DNA of 64,000 bases from Zygaena filipendulae (lineage: Eukaryota > Arthropoda > Insecta > Lepidoptera > Zygaenidae). Below the pieces are notes generated by a model. The model was not told the origin of the DNA, made no database searches, and saw nothing but the letters and a program-made list of their open reading frames with translations. The first letter of the stretch is position 1. Every line of letters begins with the position of its first letter. Positions 43,482 to 55,548 of the stretch are shown here, one piece after another. The translations under genes were made by a program, and so were the position numbers. Where the stretch lies: positions 2,745,501-2,809,500 of the forward strand of contig OU015675.1 in assembly GCA_907165275.2 (NCBI GenBank). Direction: 5' to 3'.

Positions 43482-46400
43482 ATGCCAGAGTAAGTGATAT
43501 TTTTCATAATTTCCAATTTGTATCATGTATAGCAGTGGTCGGCAACCAGCGGCTCGCAAGCCGCATCGGCATACGGCTCTATGACTTCTCGGTTGCGTCT
43601 CTTCCACTAATTGTTTAGTGCAGGCTGCAGGTACGGAATATCACTACTCTCTCCGTAATAATGTCTCCTACCAAAGCAAAGCTTAAGTTTAAAAAACTGG
43701 TCCTTTGAATAAATTTCCATTGTTTATATATTTTGACTCTTTTGAATGGCAAAGCTGCCGAACACTCGTCACTGGTGGTAAGGTAATCAAGACAACTTCA
43801 GGGCAAGTAGGAGTTAGGTTTAGTTGGAATAAACCAATGAAGCTCCGTTAAATCAGTACAGTTTTTGGAGGGAATCGAAGTCAGATTTATTTATTAGATA
43901 TCTATCTATATAGCTATAGTCTATAGCTAGCTACTCAACCGATCGTAAAATTTTGCACATTTTGTTAGCGGTATACAGAAAACGACATACCTACATACTG
44001 CACCCAAGGTAGGTTACTCTTATTTGATCTGAGCCAAGGTATAGAAAATTGATTGACAAAATCTAGTGCTAGAAAAACCTAGTTAACGAGTCAACGAACT
44101 TAAGAACATACAATGCAACTACGCAGGTGTCAACCTTGCCCAGCGGGAGCGCTGGCCGGTCCTAAAGATGGCGGCGACAAACCCTGCCCGTGCCGCTCAT
44201 GCTGCTGCGGGAAACCACCGACTGTCAAACCGGTACCACACTCACACTTCATACAAGCGGACCTATTTTAACCTGACTATATAGTTTTAGTTTACGTATA
44301 TCAAATTTAACTGCTAAATCTTTTCAAGCACTATCATGCGCACTTCAATCGTGACTCACGAGCGAGATACTCCTCCTTTTTTTGGAAGTTGGTTAAAAAT
44401 AACCGAGTATGTATGTGTTCTTACTCTAACTTTCCCCGTCTCTTCTTACAGTGCTACAAGCAGCCCAAAATCCCCGACTCGTACGCCCCTCGGCGGTGCT
44501 ACATGAAGCCCACGGCTCCCGTGGACGGTAACACGACATACAAGCTGTCATACCTTCCGGTGGATGGTTGCAAGAATCTTAGAGGCGAAGCGAGGAAGCC
44601 GTCTCCTAACTTAGTACCCAGTTGTGAACCTATGCAAGGTTCTACCGTGCATAAGGTCAGTCACTGATGTAATTAAAATTTAGCCATTTTTAACAAACTT
44701 CAATACAATTGGAGGCTCTTCATTATTATTAGCGCGTAGGTATTCATGGTTTTAGGGCATCTATATGGATTGACAAAATTTAGTGCTGGAAAAAAGGAAT
44801 CCATAGCTAAATGGCAAAAAGGAAAACTTAAAATTAGTATGTTGATTATGTTGTATGTATATCCGCTCAGCACGTAAACACGTACACTGTGCTCTTAAAA
44901 ATGTTGATAAAGAAGGGTAGAACTTGCCACAACCTACATCAGGGTTAGAAACTCGAGCAGAGCCTCGAATTTGCTACCCAGGTTTGAGTGGACAATTCAA
45001 ATTTTAAAACGCTCATCTTCACTGCCCGCGTTCTTTTTCCCAGCCTAAAACCCAAAATATAGTAGGTATGACCATCACGATAAAAAACTCGTCGTGAAAA
45101 AATCTCGTTTCCGCCAGCTGTCATTCCTGCCGAACCCGGTGTGCGTGACGCAGGCGATCCGCCCGTGCCACCACGACATGTGGGGCCAGGGGCCCATGCA
45201 GAACCTGACCACGCAGCGCCACGACTACGTGCCCAAGCCATGTGTGATGCGCGAGAACTTCAAGCCACCAGCGAAGTTCCATTGCGTCGAAACACCGTTT
45301 GAGAGTACGGAATGATAAACTAATAATAATGATTAATGTTGCTGTTCGCGGTAATACCCGCGTTAATATTAGAGTTCCCGCAGGAATTCCGAGTGATCCC
45401 CTATGTACTTTTTACTTCCCTAAAAGGCGTATGCGAAATTTATGATGTTAAGTATTTGAGGCGTGAGAAGGTGACATACTTTTGCATTACTTTCGCATTA
45501 TGGATACCTGCCTACAGTCGTTAGTGATCAATAGCTAGCGAGGCAGGATGCTTACTGTTTATAATTTTATTACTAGCAACTTACTCTACTTTTCGTCACT
45601 AATGTGAGAAAACAAAGAAGAAAGTTGTAAATTTAAATCCTGTTTGTCGACCTACTTTTAGAGCATGTGTAATAAAAGTTACCTGAGTGTGAGATCAAAG
45701 TTATTGTTTGTTATGATCATTAGATCGTACCGTCAACAAGCTATCGTATTTGCCTCCTGAGAAGATGGAGCCAACGAAGTCGTACGCGCCGGAGCGGTGC
45801 TACGAGCGACCGGCCGCTAAGATGGACGGGAGCACGACGCACAAGCTCAGCTACATGCCCAATCAGGTGACGAGGATAGAGTTCCCAGTATAGTAACGTT
45901 GACAGACAAGCTGGAAACATTGGCAGTAGTCGTAAAAATATGGGTAAAGAAACCAGGAAATTTTAAGCTCCTACACTTTCAACACACAAAACTTCACCGT
46001 CAAAGTTTTATAAGGGGATATTAAAAAGGGGATAATAGTGTAAAAGATCAGTGCTCATCTATATCAGGAGAATGTAATGTCGCATGTATACCAGCTCGAT
46101 TAAGGTTGGTTTTATAAGCTTTTGAGTACAAATGGCGCCTAATTAAAGAGTGTAAGTCATTGTCGAAAGTGTTCCTAATTCCTCGTTTATAGAGGCAGTG
46201 ATGGCGATACATGAAAACATTTACCTATGGTAAAGTCCAGAAAGGGATCATCCATAAAGTACGTCACTCTAATTTCGTGATTTTTGACCTCTCCCCCATC
46301 CTTGTTACAGTTGGTCACATTCGTGAGACCCCCACCTAGTCTGACGTCCCATATTTTGGAATTTTATTACATCTAGACATTACTTTATTAAAACAGCAGT

Positions 46401-49400
46401 TCCGACAAAACAATTTAAACCTTAGTTCGCCAACAAATCAATTAAAACCTTATGCTCATACAGATAGAGTTGGAACTATCTCTATGTTTTTGGTTAATAG
46501 TTCAAACTTGGCATTTTACACTTAGATATATAAGATTTTGGGATTAATAATAATAATAATAATTCACATCACAATTATACTATAGATATATAAACACTCC
46601 CAGACTGGAAAGTGGAACCCTGTGTTCATCACACAAAGTCCACCCCCACCGGGAATCGAACCCGAAACCCCTTGATTAGCGGGTAGGCATGGGGTCGTCA
46701 ATTAAACCTCATTAAAGATAAAAGCCCGTAATTGCAAAAGTAATTAAACCCAAGCACCGGGTACTGGGTTGATTGGACTTTTATACTCCCACCCCTTGTC
46801 ACACAATGTCACACTTCGTCGACCATCTTGCTCTCTTTATGTGTGAGGTACTTTATGGTCTCAAAGGGCGGAATAAAGGGATGTTATATTTATGTATACT
46901 TGTATGTGTAGATAGATAATCACGCGCAATGCGCATGTCACATGCGTTTGCTTCGTTTCTAGAGTCGCTTACCTAGCGTCGCACGTAGCGATGCACGCAG
47001 CGATGCATCGTTATCGCATAGATTATTATGATTGACGTAATCGATCAATGATGATACGTTCCATAAGTAACGATAGCTTCAACGATCATAGATTGTCAAC
47101 TTGGCTTCGGGGGCAGCGATGTAGGATCGTAGCGGCGCACGCCTTGCGTCTTCATAAACCATCTTGACCTTTTTTTTTTAAATTTGATTTACTTACCAAA
47201 AATATAAATACATGGCATGTTACAAAGGTCTGCCAAACTGTATAGCTTAATTTCTCTAATTTCCCAATTCCCGCATATTTCACAACCTGCAATCAGAATA
47301 CCTAAATATTATTGATGACCGATAATCTCATTTATTTCAAACCCTTCAGATAATGCCAAAACAGCCCCTACCATGGGCCTGCAAGGGTCAGTATCAGAAA
47401 CCGTGCCAGAAACTAGACGTCAACACTACGTATACGATGAGGTAAGTCCTAGTTGTAGCTGTAGACTAATCAACATGGAGCAATACAAGGCCTGCACTTC
47501 TGAATAGCTCTGGCTGGAGAGACACACTTGAACTGTCTGACTTGACCTGATTAATTCGTTTTATGGTATCTATTAATAGTAGTTCCCCGCGATTTCACCC
47601 ACGTTAATTTCGGAGTTCCCGCGGGAATAACGTGTAGGCAATTTCTGCTGATCTGTTGAGTAGTTGACAAACAAACTCACATTCGCATTTGTAATAAGGA
47701 TTGTTTGTTTCTAATAATAAATATATAATATATAAATTTATGGGATAAAAAGTACCCTATGTCCTTCTCTATACCCCTGACAACGTGCATGCCAATTTTC
47801 ATCCAAATCGGTTCAGCCGTTTTTGCGTGATTGAGTAAACGTATGCGAGGATAAGAGCTCGAAAGCGCATTTTCATCCCACTTGCTTCAAATTTATCGTC
47901 ACTGCTCAGCTCCTATGTGTCTTAGCGATATGTTATAATAGCCTATAACCTGCCCAGTAGTATCGACTACAATCGTACCAAGTTTGGTTAAAATCCCTTC
48001 AGTAGTTTTTGACCCATGCGTGCACATACAGACAGACAGACAGACAGATTGCATTTTTGTCATCAGTATCGATCACCATTCATCCTCCAATATTAATTTT
48101 GAATATATATTCAATGTACAAAATTGACCTCTCTACAGTTTTATTATAAGTATAGAAAACAAAAAGCGAGATCACAGTCTTGGAAGTAAAGTAATACTAA
48201 CCGCCGCACTCAGAGTCGACTTTAATGATTACTTAGTTAAGTATAGATTTTTAAAACAAATCTGCCGCAATCAGAGACGTTCAGTAAATTAACGTTAATT
48301 GGCATTTAATTAGTTAATCATTAAAGTCGACTCTGAGTGCGGCGGTAAGTCATGATCTTTTCATTTCATTCAGCTTCCTGGATGCGAAGAGCGACTGTCG
48401 CCGGCGCCCTATTATGCCAGAGGGTGGCGCCAACCCGGTCACTGCCTCCAAGAGATTCGAAACTGAAACCGTCTACAAGAACAGGTGCCGTTTACTGAAC
48501 TCCGTTGAGACCAGGGAAAACAAGGAGACTTAGCAGAATCAGCCCTTTTAATGTTATGAAATTTGGGACAAACTAACTCTCTCCAAGTGGACAATCGTCC
48601 AATCATAAGTTATTTTTTTCGTAACCATGCGACATGACGATACGTTCCTCGGTTTTCTATAAATAGCAATGACGATTATAGATTTTCAACTTGACTAAGG
48701 GGGCTGGTTTCTCAACGATAGTGGCCTACACCGTAATATCTGCGGTTATCAGTGTTTTCGTGGATTTTCGATATAATTAATAATTATTATTGTTTCCAGT
48801 TATCTACCTGCATCAGCTCCGATACCGCAACAAGTAAAACCGGTGCCTAATTTAGTTCCATCCACTGCTCAGATGGAAGGAGCTACCGTGCACAAGGTAA
48901 ACAAATACAAGATCCAGCAGCTCACCTAAATCATAGTGTATCTGTATGTATATACAAAATAACACATAGTGTAGGTATAATATCGTAATATCACAATCAA
49001 TTTACAAAAACATAGAACCCAACGCCAAACTAAACCGTGAACCCGTTATAGATCGTTAGGTCGATTTTCGCCTCATAGGTATCTAACCATCTATATACCT
49101 ATTTGAAAATCCTACCGTACCTATACCTAATGTTAATTTTATCCTATAAAATTCATAAGAACAGAGCATGCAAGAAACCGACATAGGTACCTAAACTAAG
49201 GTTATTACGTACCCACGTTTTTGCTAAGGTTTTGTCTGCGATTTATCACTGTTTTTAAACCTGCATTATTCTACTTTACTTATCAAGGACTTATATCAAC
49301 GTCACTGCGAACGTCATTTTGCATAGTAACGCGAATGCAAAGCCCTATTACTTATATAGAAGAAGCTAGACACAAAATGGTGCTACAATTTTAAAACACG

Positions 49401-52400
49401 ATTTAGGTACTCAAAATGGCTTCAGTGTGGGTTAACACACTATTGCTTATCTATATCCAATCTGCGAATTGGATACGCGCCTAAACGATTTAAAAACCCA
49501 CATCGACGTTTCGTTTCCGCCAGCTGTCGTTTCTGCCGAACCCGGTGTGCGTGACGCAGGCGATCCGGCCGTGCCACCACGACATGTGGGGCCAGGGGCC
49601 CATGCAGAACCTGACCACGCAGCGCCACGACTACGTGCCCAAGCCGGCTGTCGCCAGAGAGTCTTTCAAACCGCCCAACAAGTATCATTGTGTAGAGCAG
49701 CCGTTTGAGAGTAAGCTTATTACATTTCTAATTTTCTATCACCGCGTTTTCCGTATAGATGACCGCTTTAGCAACGCAAAGAATAGCAACTACTTCTATT
49801 TGCTATTTGCCCCAGTCAACTTCGTTCCTCCGCAAGTCCCGCCGGGCCTAAAGAGGGGTTTACACGGGTCAATTTTCGCCGTGGGTAGGCGTGGGTGGGT
49901 GGCTGCACAAATCGCCTCACCAAGCCGCCTAGAAAAGACCCAGCCGAATGTCATTTAGACGGTGGATTTTCATTTTTCGCCGCGCAGCAAAAATCGTGCG
50001 ACTTTAAGTCACCCGTGTAAACCCCACTTAAAGGTGATGGCGGGGTGGACTGTCGCTGCTAGATATGTGTCGGACAATATGAACTTGAATGTGGGGAACT
50101 CTATCTCCGTCATTCACCGCGCCATGGCACGAGCCCTATGACAAGCGCACACACACAAAACGTGTGCGGACAAGCCTGATCACCTGTAGGTAGTAGTAGT
50201 AGAAGGTCTTGCGGGTTTGATAATATTCTTTGATAGGTACGGTTCGTTCGTGCCATAGCAGAAAAGCGAAAAAGGTTTTTTCTATCAGTCTCAATAGGTG
50301 TGCCTCCAAAACAATTATTTCAAAAGAGACGAGGAAGAAGTCATTGGATTGCTCTTTAGACTTTTCTAATTATCTACCTACCTAATGATTTTAGTAAGGG
50401 AGTCATTATAAATGTTTTCTATATAGAATAACATCTAGATATGGAAACTTTTCCAATACTTCCAGATCGCACGGTGAACCGCATGTCGTTTTTGGACCCT
50501 GGGCGCATTCCAGTTCCCGAATCGTATGCTCCGCTCAAGTGCTACGAGAAACCTGCAGGTGAGTTGAGTACTATCATAATCATTGGCACTGATAACGTAA
50601 ACAAAAATCCGATTATCTTCTATTGAATTTCGACTTTACACAAGTATAGGTAGTAAGTAACTCACAAGCAATTTACAGTTAGGTACAACGAATAAGTGCA
50701 TTTTTATTGCTACCTATAACTACTAAGATGGTAACGGTTTCAATATAGCATTAATGGAACAAGGCACCTACATATTTCATTGCTTTTTCTCGTGTAAGAA
50801 TGCCTCTTAGTTAGGTAGGTTCCTACAGGAAAAACAGAACCAGAGATGCTCAAGAACCTACTTAAAGGTCCAGCAACTTCTACAGTGATTTCTGTTGAGT
50901 ACACAACGATCTGGATTCTGGTGAAGATCTGCGGAACCCGGCTAGATGAGTGTTGAAGAACCAGTCATCACTGTCCGTCCGTAATGATTACGATGAGAAA
51001 TGGGTGCATCAGTTGATACAAACTTTCAGTTAAAACAATAAAATTATCTATGCAATAAATGTTGAATTCGTCGTTCAAACAGCTGTCATTGTTCGAAGAA
51101 ATGAATCGAATTTCAACTGTCGTTCCCACAGAGAAAATAAATTAGGTACCTAACTAGAAAGGAAATGCAGGCGGGGCATGCGAGCAAAGGTTGCAAAGGA
51201 AGTTAGAGCAAATGATCTAACTTGCCTAAAACTTCTTTTGCTGGCATCCCAAGTATATTGTTCACGATACTCGCAAAACTGTGTATTTTGAAAACAGTGA
51301 CCTATGTAAAAAGGTAACCAATCGGCGGCGTTTAATATTCTTTACGTTAATGAATGTTTTTGTGCGTGAACTAACTACTAACTAAACTATTTAGTTTTGT
51401 GTTCGAAAATCCTCCGGCGACACTGGTTTTTCTTTGTTTCCTTACTAAACAGAGTTCTATCTGTTCTGCGGTTGTTCCTCAGCTAAAATGGACTGCGCGA
51501 CCACTCACAAGATGTCGTATCAGCCGGTTTGCGTGCCGTGCCCGCAGCGCCCGCCCTGGGCCTGCAAGGGACAGTACCAGAAGCCCTGCCAGAAGGTATT
51601 AGCGACGACTAAAATATAAACTTTCGATCGATTTTAGAAACGACAAATGGGTAGGTTATTTTACATTTAAGGGCGTTTAGTCACGTGGCGTATAGATGAG
51701 TGTTGCCCGTTTATCCAATAGATGAGTAGACAAATTATTTGGTTTCAAAAACTATAAAAAAACGGCGTATGTTGTACTCACGTACTCGTATACCTCTATC
51801 TGGACGCAGATAAGCAATAACATGTTAACCCACAAAATTAAGTTATTGATTCAGAACGATTTATTGAGAGTTAGGGAACGTTTTTTAATTATGTGTTTAC
51901 CTTATTACATTGTTTAAATATGTAACTAATTAAACATAAAAAATGTTGACACAAAATAACGCTATAATTTAAAAACTTTAATTTACTCTTATTTTTTAGG
52001 GTTAACACACTATTGTTTATCTATGTCCATCTATGTATGAATAATAAATAATAATGTCACAACTATAGCTAAATGAATTAATGAAATACTTTCAAATCAA
52101 ATTCAGGAAAGTATCTATATTATTAAATTTGGTGTAATAGGTATACGTGGTAAAAGTGTAATCAGTACCATAAATATTCATTATTAGCTGTTCCCCGCGG
52201 TTTCGCCCGCGAAAAGTTCGGATAAAAAGTACCTTAAGTCCTTGCCTGTACCCCTGATAACGTTTATGCAAAATTTCATGATTATCGATTGAGCCGTTAA
52301 GACGTGAAACTATAACAGACAGACAAGAGTTATTTTTTATAATTTTAGTAAGGATTGATAGAATTAAAACCAGTTTTAAAATTATTACAATTCTTACGTA

Positions 52401-53020
52401 CTAATACTTACCTATCATTATAAATACGAAAATGAGTTTGTTTGTTTGTATGTTATGCTTTCACGACTTAACAGCTCAACCGATCATCATGAAATTTTGG
52501 TTATACGTTGTCAGGGGTACAGAGGACATAGGGTACCTACTTTCATCTCGGAATTCTTCCAAAATACCATTTTCGACCTTGGTAACTGTTTATTTCCCGT
52601 TAAAATTAAGATTCCTTCAGACTACCTACTTATAATCTTCGTTCACAGCTGGAAGGCACGACTATCTACCGTTCTTCGTTCCTTCCACCTGGCGAGGACT
52701 GCACACAAGTTATGGACCCTTGTGCCTACGGAGACTGTAAACGTAAGTAGTTAGCTAGAATAAAACTATCTTCTTTATGATAAAGGAATTCCGTCCTAGA
52801 AGTCTTTAAAATTCGGTCATTGTCCGTCTTGCTCATTACGCGCTGGTTTTAACATTTTTTTCTGTTTGCAAGGTCACACGTTTTTAAGCAAAGATTTTTT
52901 TTATGGTTCGTCTTTTACGTTATTTTCCATTTTTCAGCATGCGACTGCACCTGTCCTGCAGAATGCATAGCGACAGACCCCTGCGCCTGCAATTTCCCTA
53001 GAGCGGCTTGCTGCAGCTAA
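43482..53020 (+). CDS. SAXO-like protein (stabilizer of axonemal microtubules), 13 exons
   Basis: 505-residue protein of the SAXO/FAM154 type, whose members bind and stabilise microtubules of cilia and flagella through repeated Mn-type motifs. Exons: 43,482-43,489, 44,127-44,232, 44,452-44,655, 45,118-45,304, 45,724-45,866, 47,350-47,441, 48,374-48,484, 48,800-48,896, 49,524-49,710, 50,466-50,558, 51,483-51,595, 52,649-52,742 and 52,938-53,020; all phases agree. The N-terminus is Cys-rich (CPCRSCCCGKPP), as in SAXO proteins. Then come repeated units of the form DSYAPxRCYxKP...MxGxTTHKLSYLP, for example VDGNTTYKLSYLP, MQGSTVHKLSFLP, KMDGSTTHKLSYMP and MEGATVHKLSFLP. The C-terminus is again Cys-rich (CDCTCPAECIATDPCACN). 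Exons 3-6 and 8-11 are an internal duplication. An expression site in sperm or other ciliated cells is inferred from the family. Confidence 0.88.
43533..43625 (+). mobile_element. hAT-like transposon end fragment
   Basis: CAGTGGTCGGCAACCAGCGG with CTCGCAAGCCGCATCGG is the kind of terminus seen in many hAT-type MITEs (CAG(T/C)GGT..). No matching opposite end is nearby, so it is a fragment, in intron 1 of the SAXO-like gene. Confidence 0.4.
46575..46700 (-). mobile_element. tRNA-derived SINE head, reverse copy
   Basis: The complement has GGTTCGATTCCCGGTGGGGG (B box GGTTCGATTCC) and GGACTTTGTGTGATGAACAC, like the copy at 31,245. It lies in intron 5 of the SAXO-like gene. Confidence 0.6.
47578..47840 (+). 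repeat. Family M copy with insertion
   Basis: It starts AGTTCCCCGCGATTTCACCC and is broken near 47,630-47,735 before TGGGATAAAAAGTACCCTATG. Confidence 0.6.
48201..48345. mobile_element. 145-bp MITE with Harbinger-type TAA target
   Basis: The ends CCGCCGCACTCAGAGTCGAC and their exact reverse complement extend to about 31 bp, flanked by TAA on both sides. A 3-bp TWA target is typical of PIF/Harbinger elements. It ends 28 bp upstream of exon 7 of the SAXO-like gene. Confidence 0.75.
49855..50025. mobile_element. 171-bp MITE with GGGGTTTACACGGGT ends
   Basis: Perfect 15-bp terminal inverted repeats flank a GC-rich centre with two TTTTCGCCG stretches. It lies in intron 9 of the SAXO-like gene. 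Confidence 0.75.
51126..51460 (+). repeat. Family B copy
   Basis: It runs from CCACAGAGAAAATAAATTAG to GGCGACACTGGTTTTTC. It ends about 25 bp before the acceptor of SAXO-like exon 11. Confidence 0.7.
52180..52560. repeat. Two family M copies
   Basis: A forward copy starts AGCTGTTCCCCGCGGTTTCGC at 52,186. A second one, from about 52,410, has the GTTTGTTTGT and GTCAGGGGTACAGAGGACA pieces. They are in intron 11 of the SAXO-like gene. Confidence 0.6.
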
Positions 53021-53820
53021 CCGTCGCTCGTTGCCCGCCATTTTGAGCTCTCCAAATTCAAATGTGACAGAATATCACTTTGGTAAAGTGTTTTTTTTTT
53101 TAGACTTGTGGGCTGCCAAGTGGTGAATGTTTTAAGAGATCACACAATTGTATCTTTTTGAAATGTTTATGGATCATGTTTTAGCAAACTATGAAAGGTT
53201 TCATGTAAATACCAAAAAATTTTGGCATTGAAACCAGAAAGAAGTTTGAAAGAAATTATATTTTTATTGAAATTAATCTACAGGCAATTATTTATAAATT
53301 GTGAAACCATATACCTAAATTTTGTGCTCTCTAGTAGGTATAGTTTCTAATCATGTAATTTATTGCAATGTTCTACTATTATAATGATCTTCACCGTAGT
53401 TTATTTACTATGAATGAAAATAGTGGAAAAAGACTATGATGTCGTGCAGTTTTTGCGGAAAATATCACCGATTTTTACTGTTTTATAAAGTTTATTATTG
53501 GATACTGAGTAAATTTTTAAAACGACGAATAATTTATTTCAAAAGAGTTGGATATTTTTTATGGCGCAATTTCTATATTTAATCATGGATTATAGAAATT
53601 GCGGGTTAAGTGTAGAAATATTGTTAACTAGTATTTAGATCGACTTTACATGCATTTTATGACAGTTTTAGGTAACCTTAGTGTAGAACTGTATTTTTAA
53701 TTTCGGATATTTAAATTCTATTTTGTAATAATGTTATTATAAAAACATTAACATGGTTGAATATATTATTTTGGAATGACAGCAGTTTTCTTTTGTGGAG
53801 AGAGAATAAAAACAAAACAC
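53021..53820 (+). terminator. 3' UTR and polyadenylation signal of the SAXO-like gene
   Basis: AT-rich sequence with no ORF follows the stop. The hexamer AATAAA at 53,805-53,810 is the first clear polyadenylation signal followed by a T/G-poor, A-rich stretch. The true end could be earlier. Confidence 0.4.
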
Positions 53821-54072
53821 AGAAGAAAGAAATTGAAATTTCTACTTCTTTCTGCAGTGCAAATTTAATATCACACTATGCCAGCCAAAGACTATAAAAC
53901 CACTTGACTGCGCATACAGTGCCCCGACGCTCGAAAACTATTAGTATTTTGTCGCCTATGTATAGACTACGGTACTAGTAACCATTTTAGTTGTGACCAA
54001 GTTCCAGACCTGTGTGCACGCTAAATTATTTAAAAAATTTTTGGTTTTGTTTACAATTTATAACGCATAAAA

Positions 54073-54152
54073 ATGCCTTCATGCGCAGTAAAGTGGTGCG
54101 GGAAACATTCCAAGACATCTAGTTACAAAAAGGATGGCATAACTTTTCATCG
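54073..54152 (+). CDS. First exon of a THAP-domain protein
   Basis: 26 codons plus 2 nt, starting MPSCAVKWCGKHSK and ending DGITFHR at a strong donor, CGGTAAGTAA. This is the start of a THAP zinc finger: Met-Pro, C-x4-C, then the F-H before the intron that interrupts many THAP genes at this point. THAP domains bind DNA in transcription factors and in P-element-type transposases. I could not find the continuation (the F-P, W and C-x2-H parts) between here and 55.5 kb on the plus strand. The gene either has a long intron crossing the p47 locus or is an orphan exon. Confidence 0.5.
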
Positions 54153-55548
54153 GTAAGTAAATACTACGAAAATTATGTTTGATTTAATCAGATTACGAGC
54201 CACGGCAGGGGTCTTCTTAAAATGGTGGTTTGGTGACAGCAAAAGGATAAGTACAGCGCGTTTATGTCTTTTGGAAAAGTCCCTTTCTTCCATTAGGAAA
54301 TTCTAATCCTTCTATCTCTTTCTTTTCATACATACGCAACTTGACCTTGAACTGACCAATTACAGCCGGGCATTCTCCTTCGTCCCCCGGCCCGCGGCAG
54401 TGAGTCGTGTACTTAGAAGAAATCGGCGTATACGCTCTCTAGTGGTTATATGCTCAGTGATGCCAGCCTTCTTTGAAAAAAAAAACTTTTTATAAATTTT
54501 AACGTCTGTTTATTTATCAAATACAAATCATATTTCGTAGATACAATATATAAGCGTTTCATAAACAATATTGCGTTAATTCAACTTTTATTGGAATACT
54601 CAGAATATTGGCTACTCAGTGCTGTATATTTATAAAAGTAGAAACGCGACAATAGGATTCTAGCCTTTATCAATATGACACTACGGCCTCATTTAGCTTG
54701 CCGTGTCTCGAATAGTAACGTTACAAGTCGCCACGATATCTGTTGCAGTCGCGCAACGATACAGGGTGTAATAGAGATTTTTCTTTAAAATTCGAATATA
54801 TCTTTCCGTTTCAACCTGTATATACACATTACACACATGCCTCTATTTCTAGCCCCCAGTTTTGGAACGTTAATTAGACGAAATAGGTTTAATCAATGCT
54901 TTCAAAGTTTAGATATAAATAATAATTAAATCATTACTAATATTATAAATGCGAAAGTGAGTTTGTTTGTTTGTTACGCTTTCACGCCTTAACGGCTCAA
55001 CCGATAATCATGAAACCTTGCATGCACGTTATCAGGGTACAGAGAAGGACATAGAGTACCTTTTATCTCGGAATTCCCGCGGTAACTCCGAAATTACCGC
55101 GGGTGAAACCGCGAGGAACAACTAGTTAGAATTAAATGAAAAATTAATAAATGTGTTTAGTCCCAGATGCACAGTTACATAATTTAGATTTAATTATTAT
55201 CGCGGCAAGAAGCCGGCCAACAGATATGTATAAAAAAAAATATTACATTTCGCCGTCAAAATATAAAAACCGTTAGATTGTAAAACCGTTACAAGGTTAG
55301 CTTTGGTTTCAAATGTGACCACAATAGAGTCAAATGATACCGATTTATCATGTTGGGAGCACTCGCAACAACGCATTTTCTATCCACAGCATTTTAAGAT
55401 ATCACCGCTAGTTTGTAAACTAACGGATATTTACAATCTTACGGCGACATTTATAATTACGTAAAATTGTTTAGCTCTTGTATAACCGAGGGTAGAAGAA
55501 AGACGCGTATGAATCCGTGATCGCGGGTGGGTGGGGGGGGGAGGGGAA
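54153..55548. other. Intergenic or intronic stretch
   Basis: No exon was recognised. It holds a CAGGGTGT-bounded fragment near 54,765-54,830 and a family M copy at 54,940-55,125. Confidence 0.5.
54940..55125 (-). repeat. Family M copy
   Basis: It starts ACTAATATTATAAATGCGAAAG and ends GAAACCGCGAGGAACAACTAG. Confidence 0.65.
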
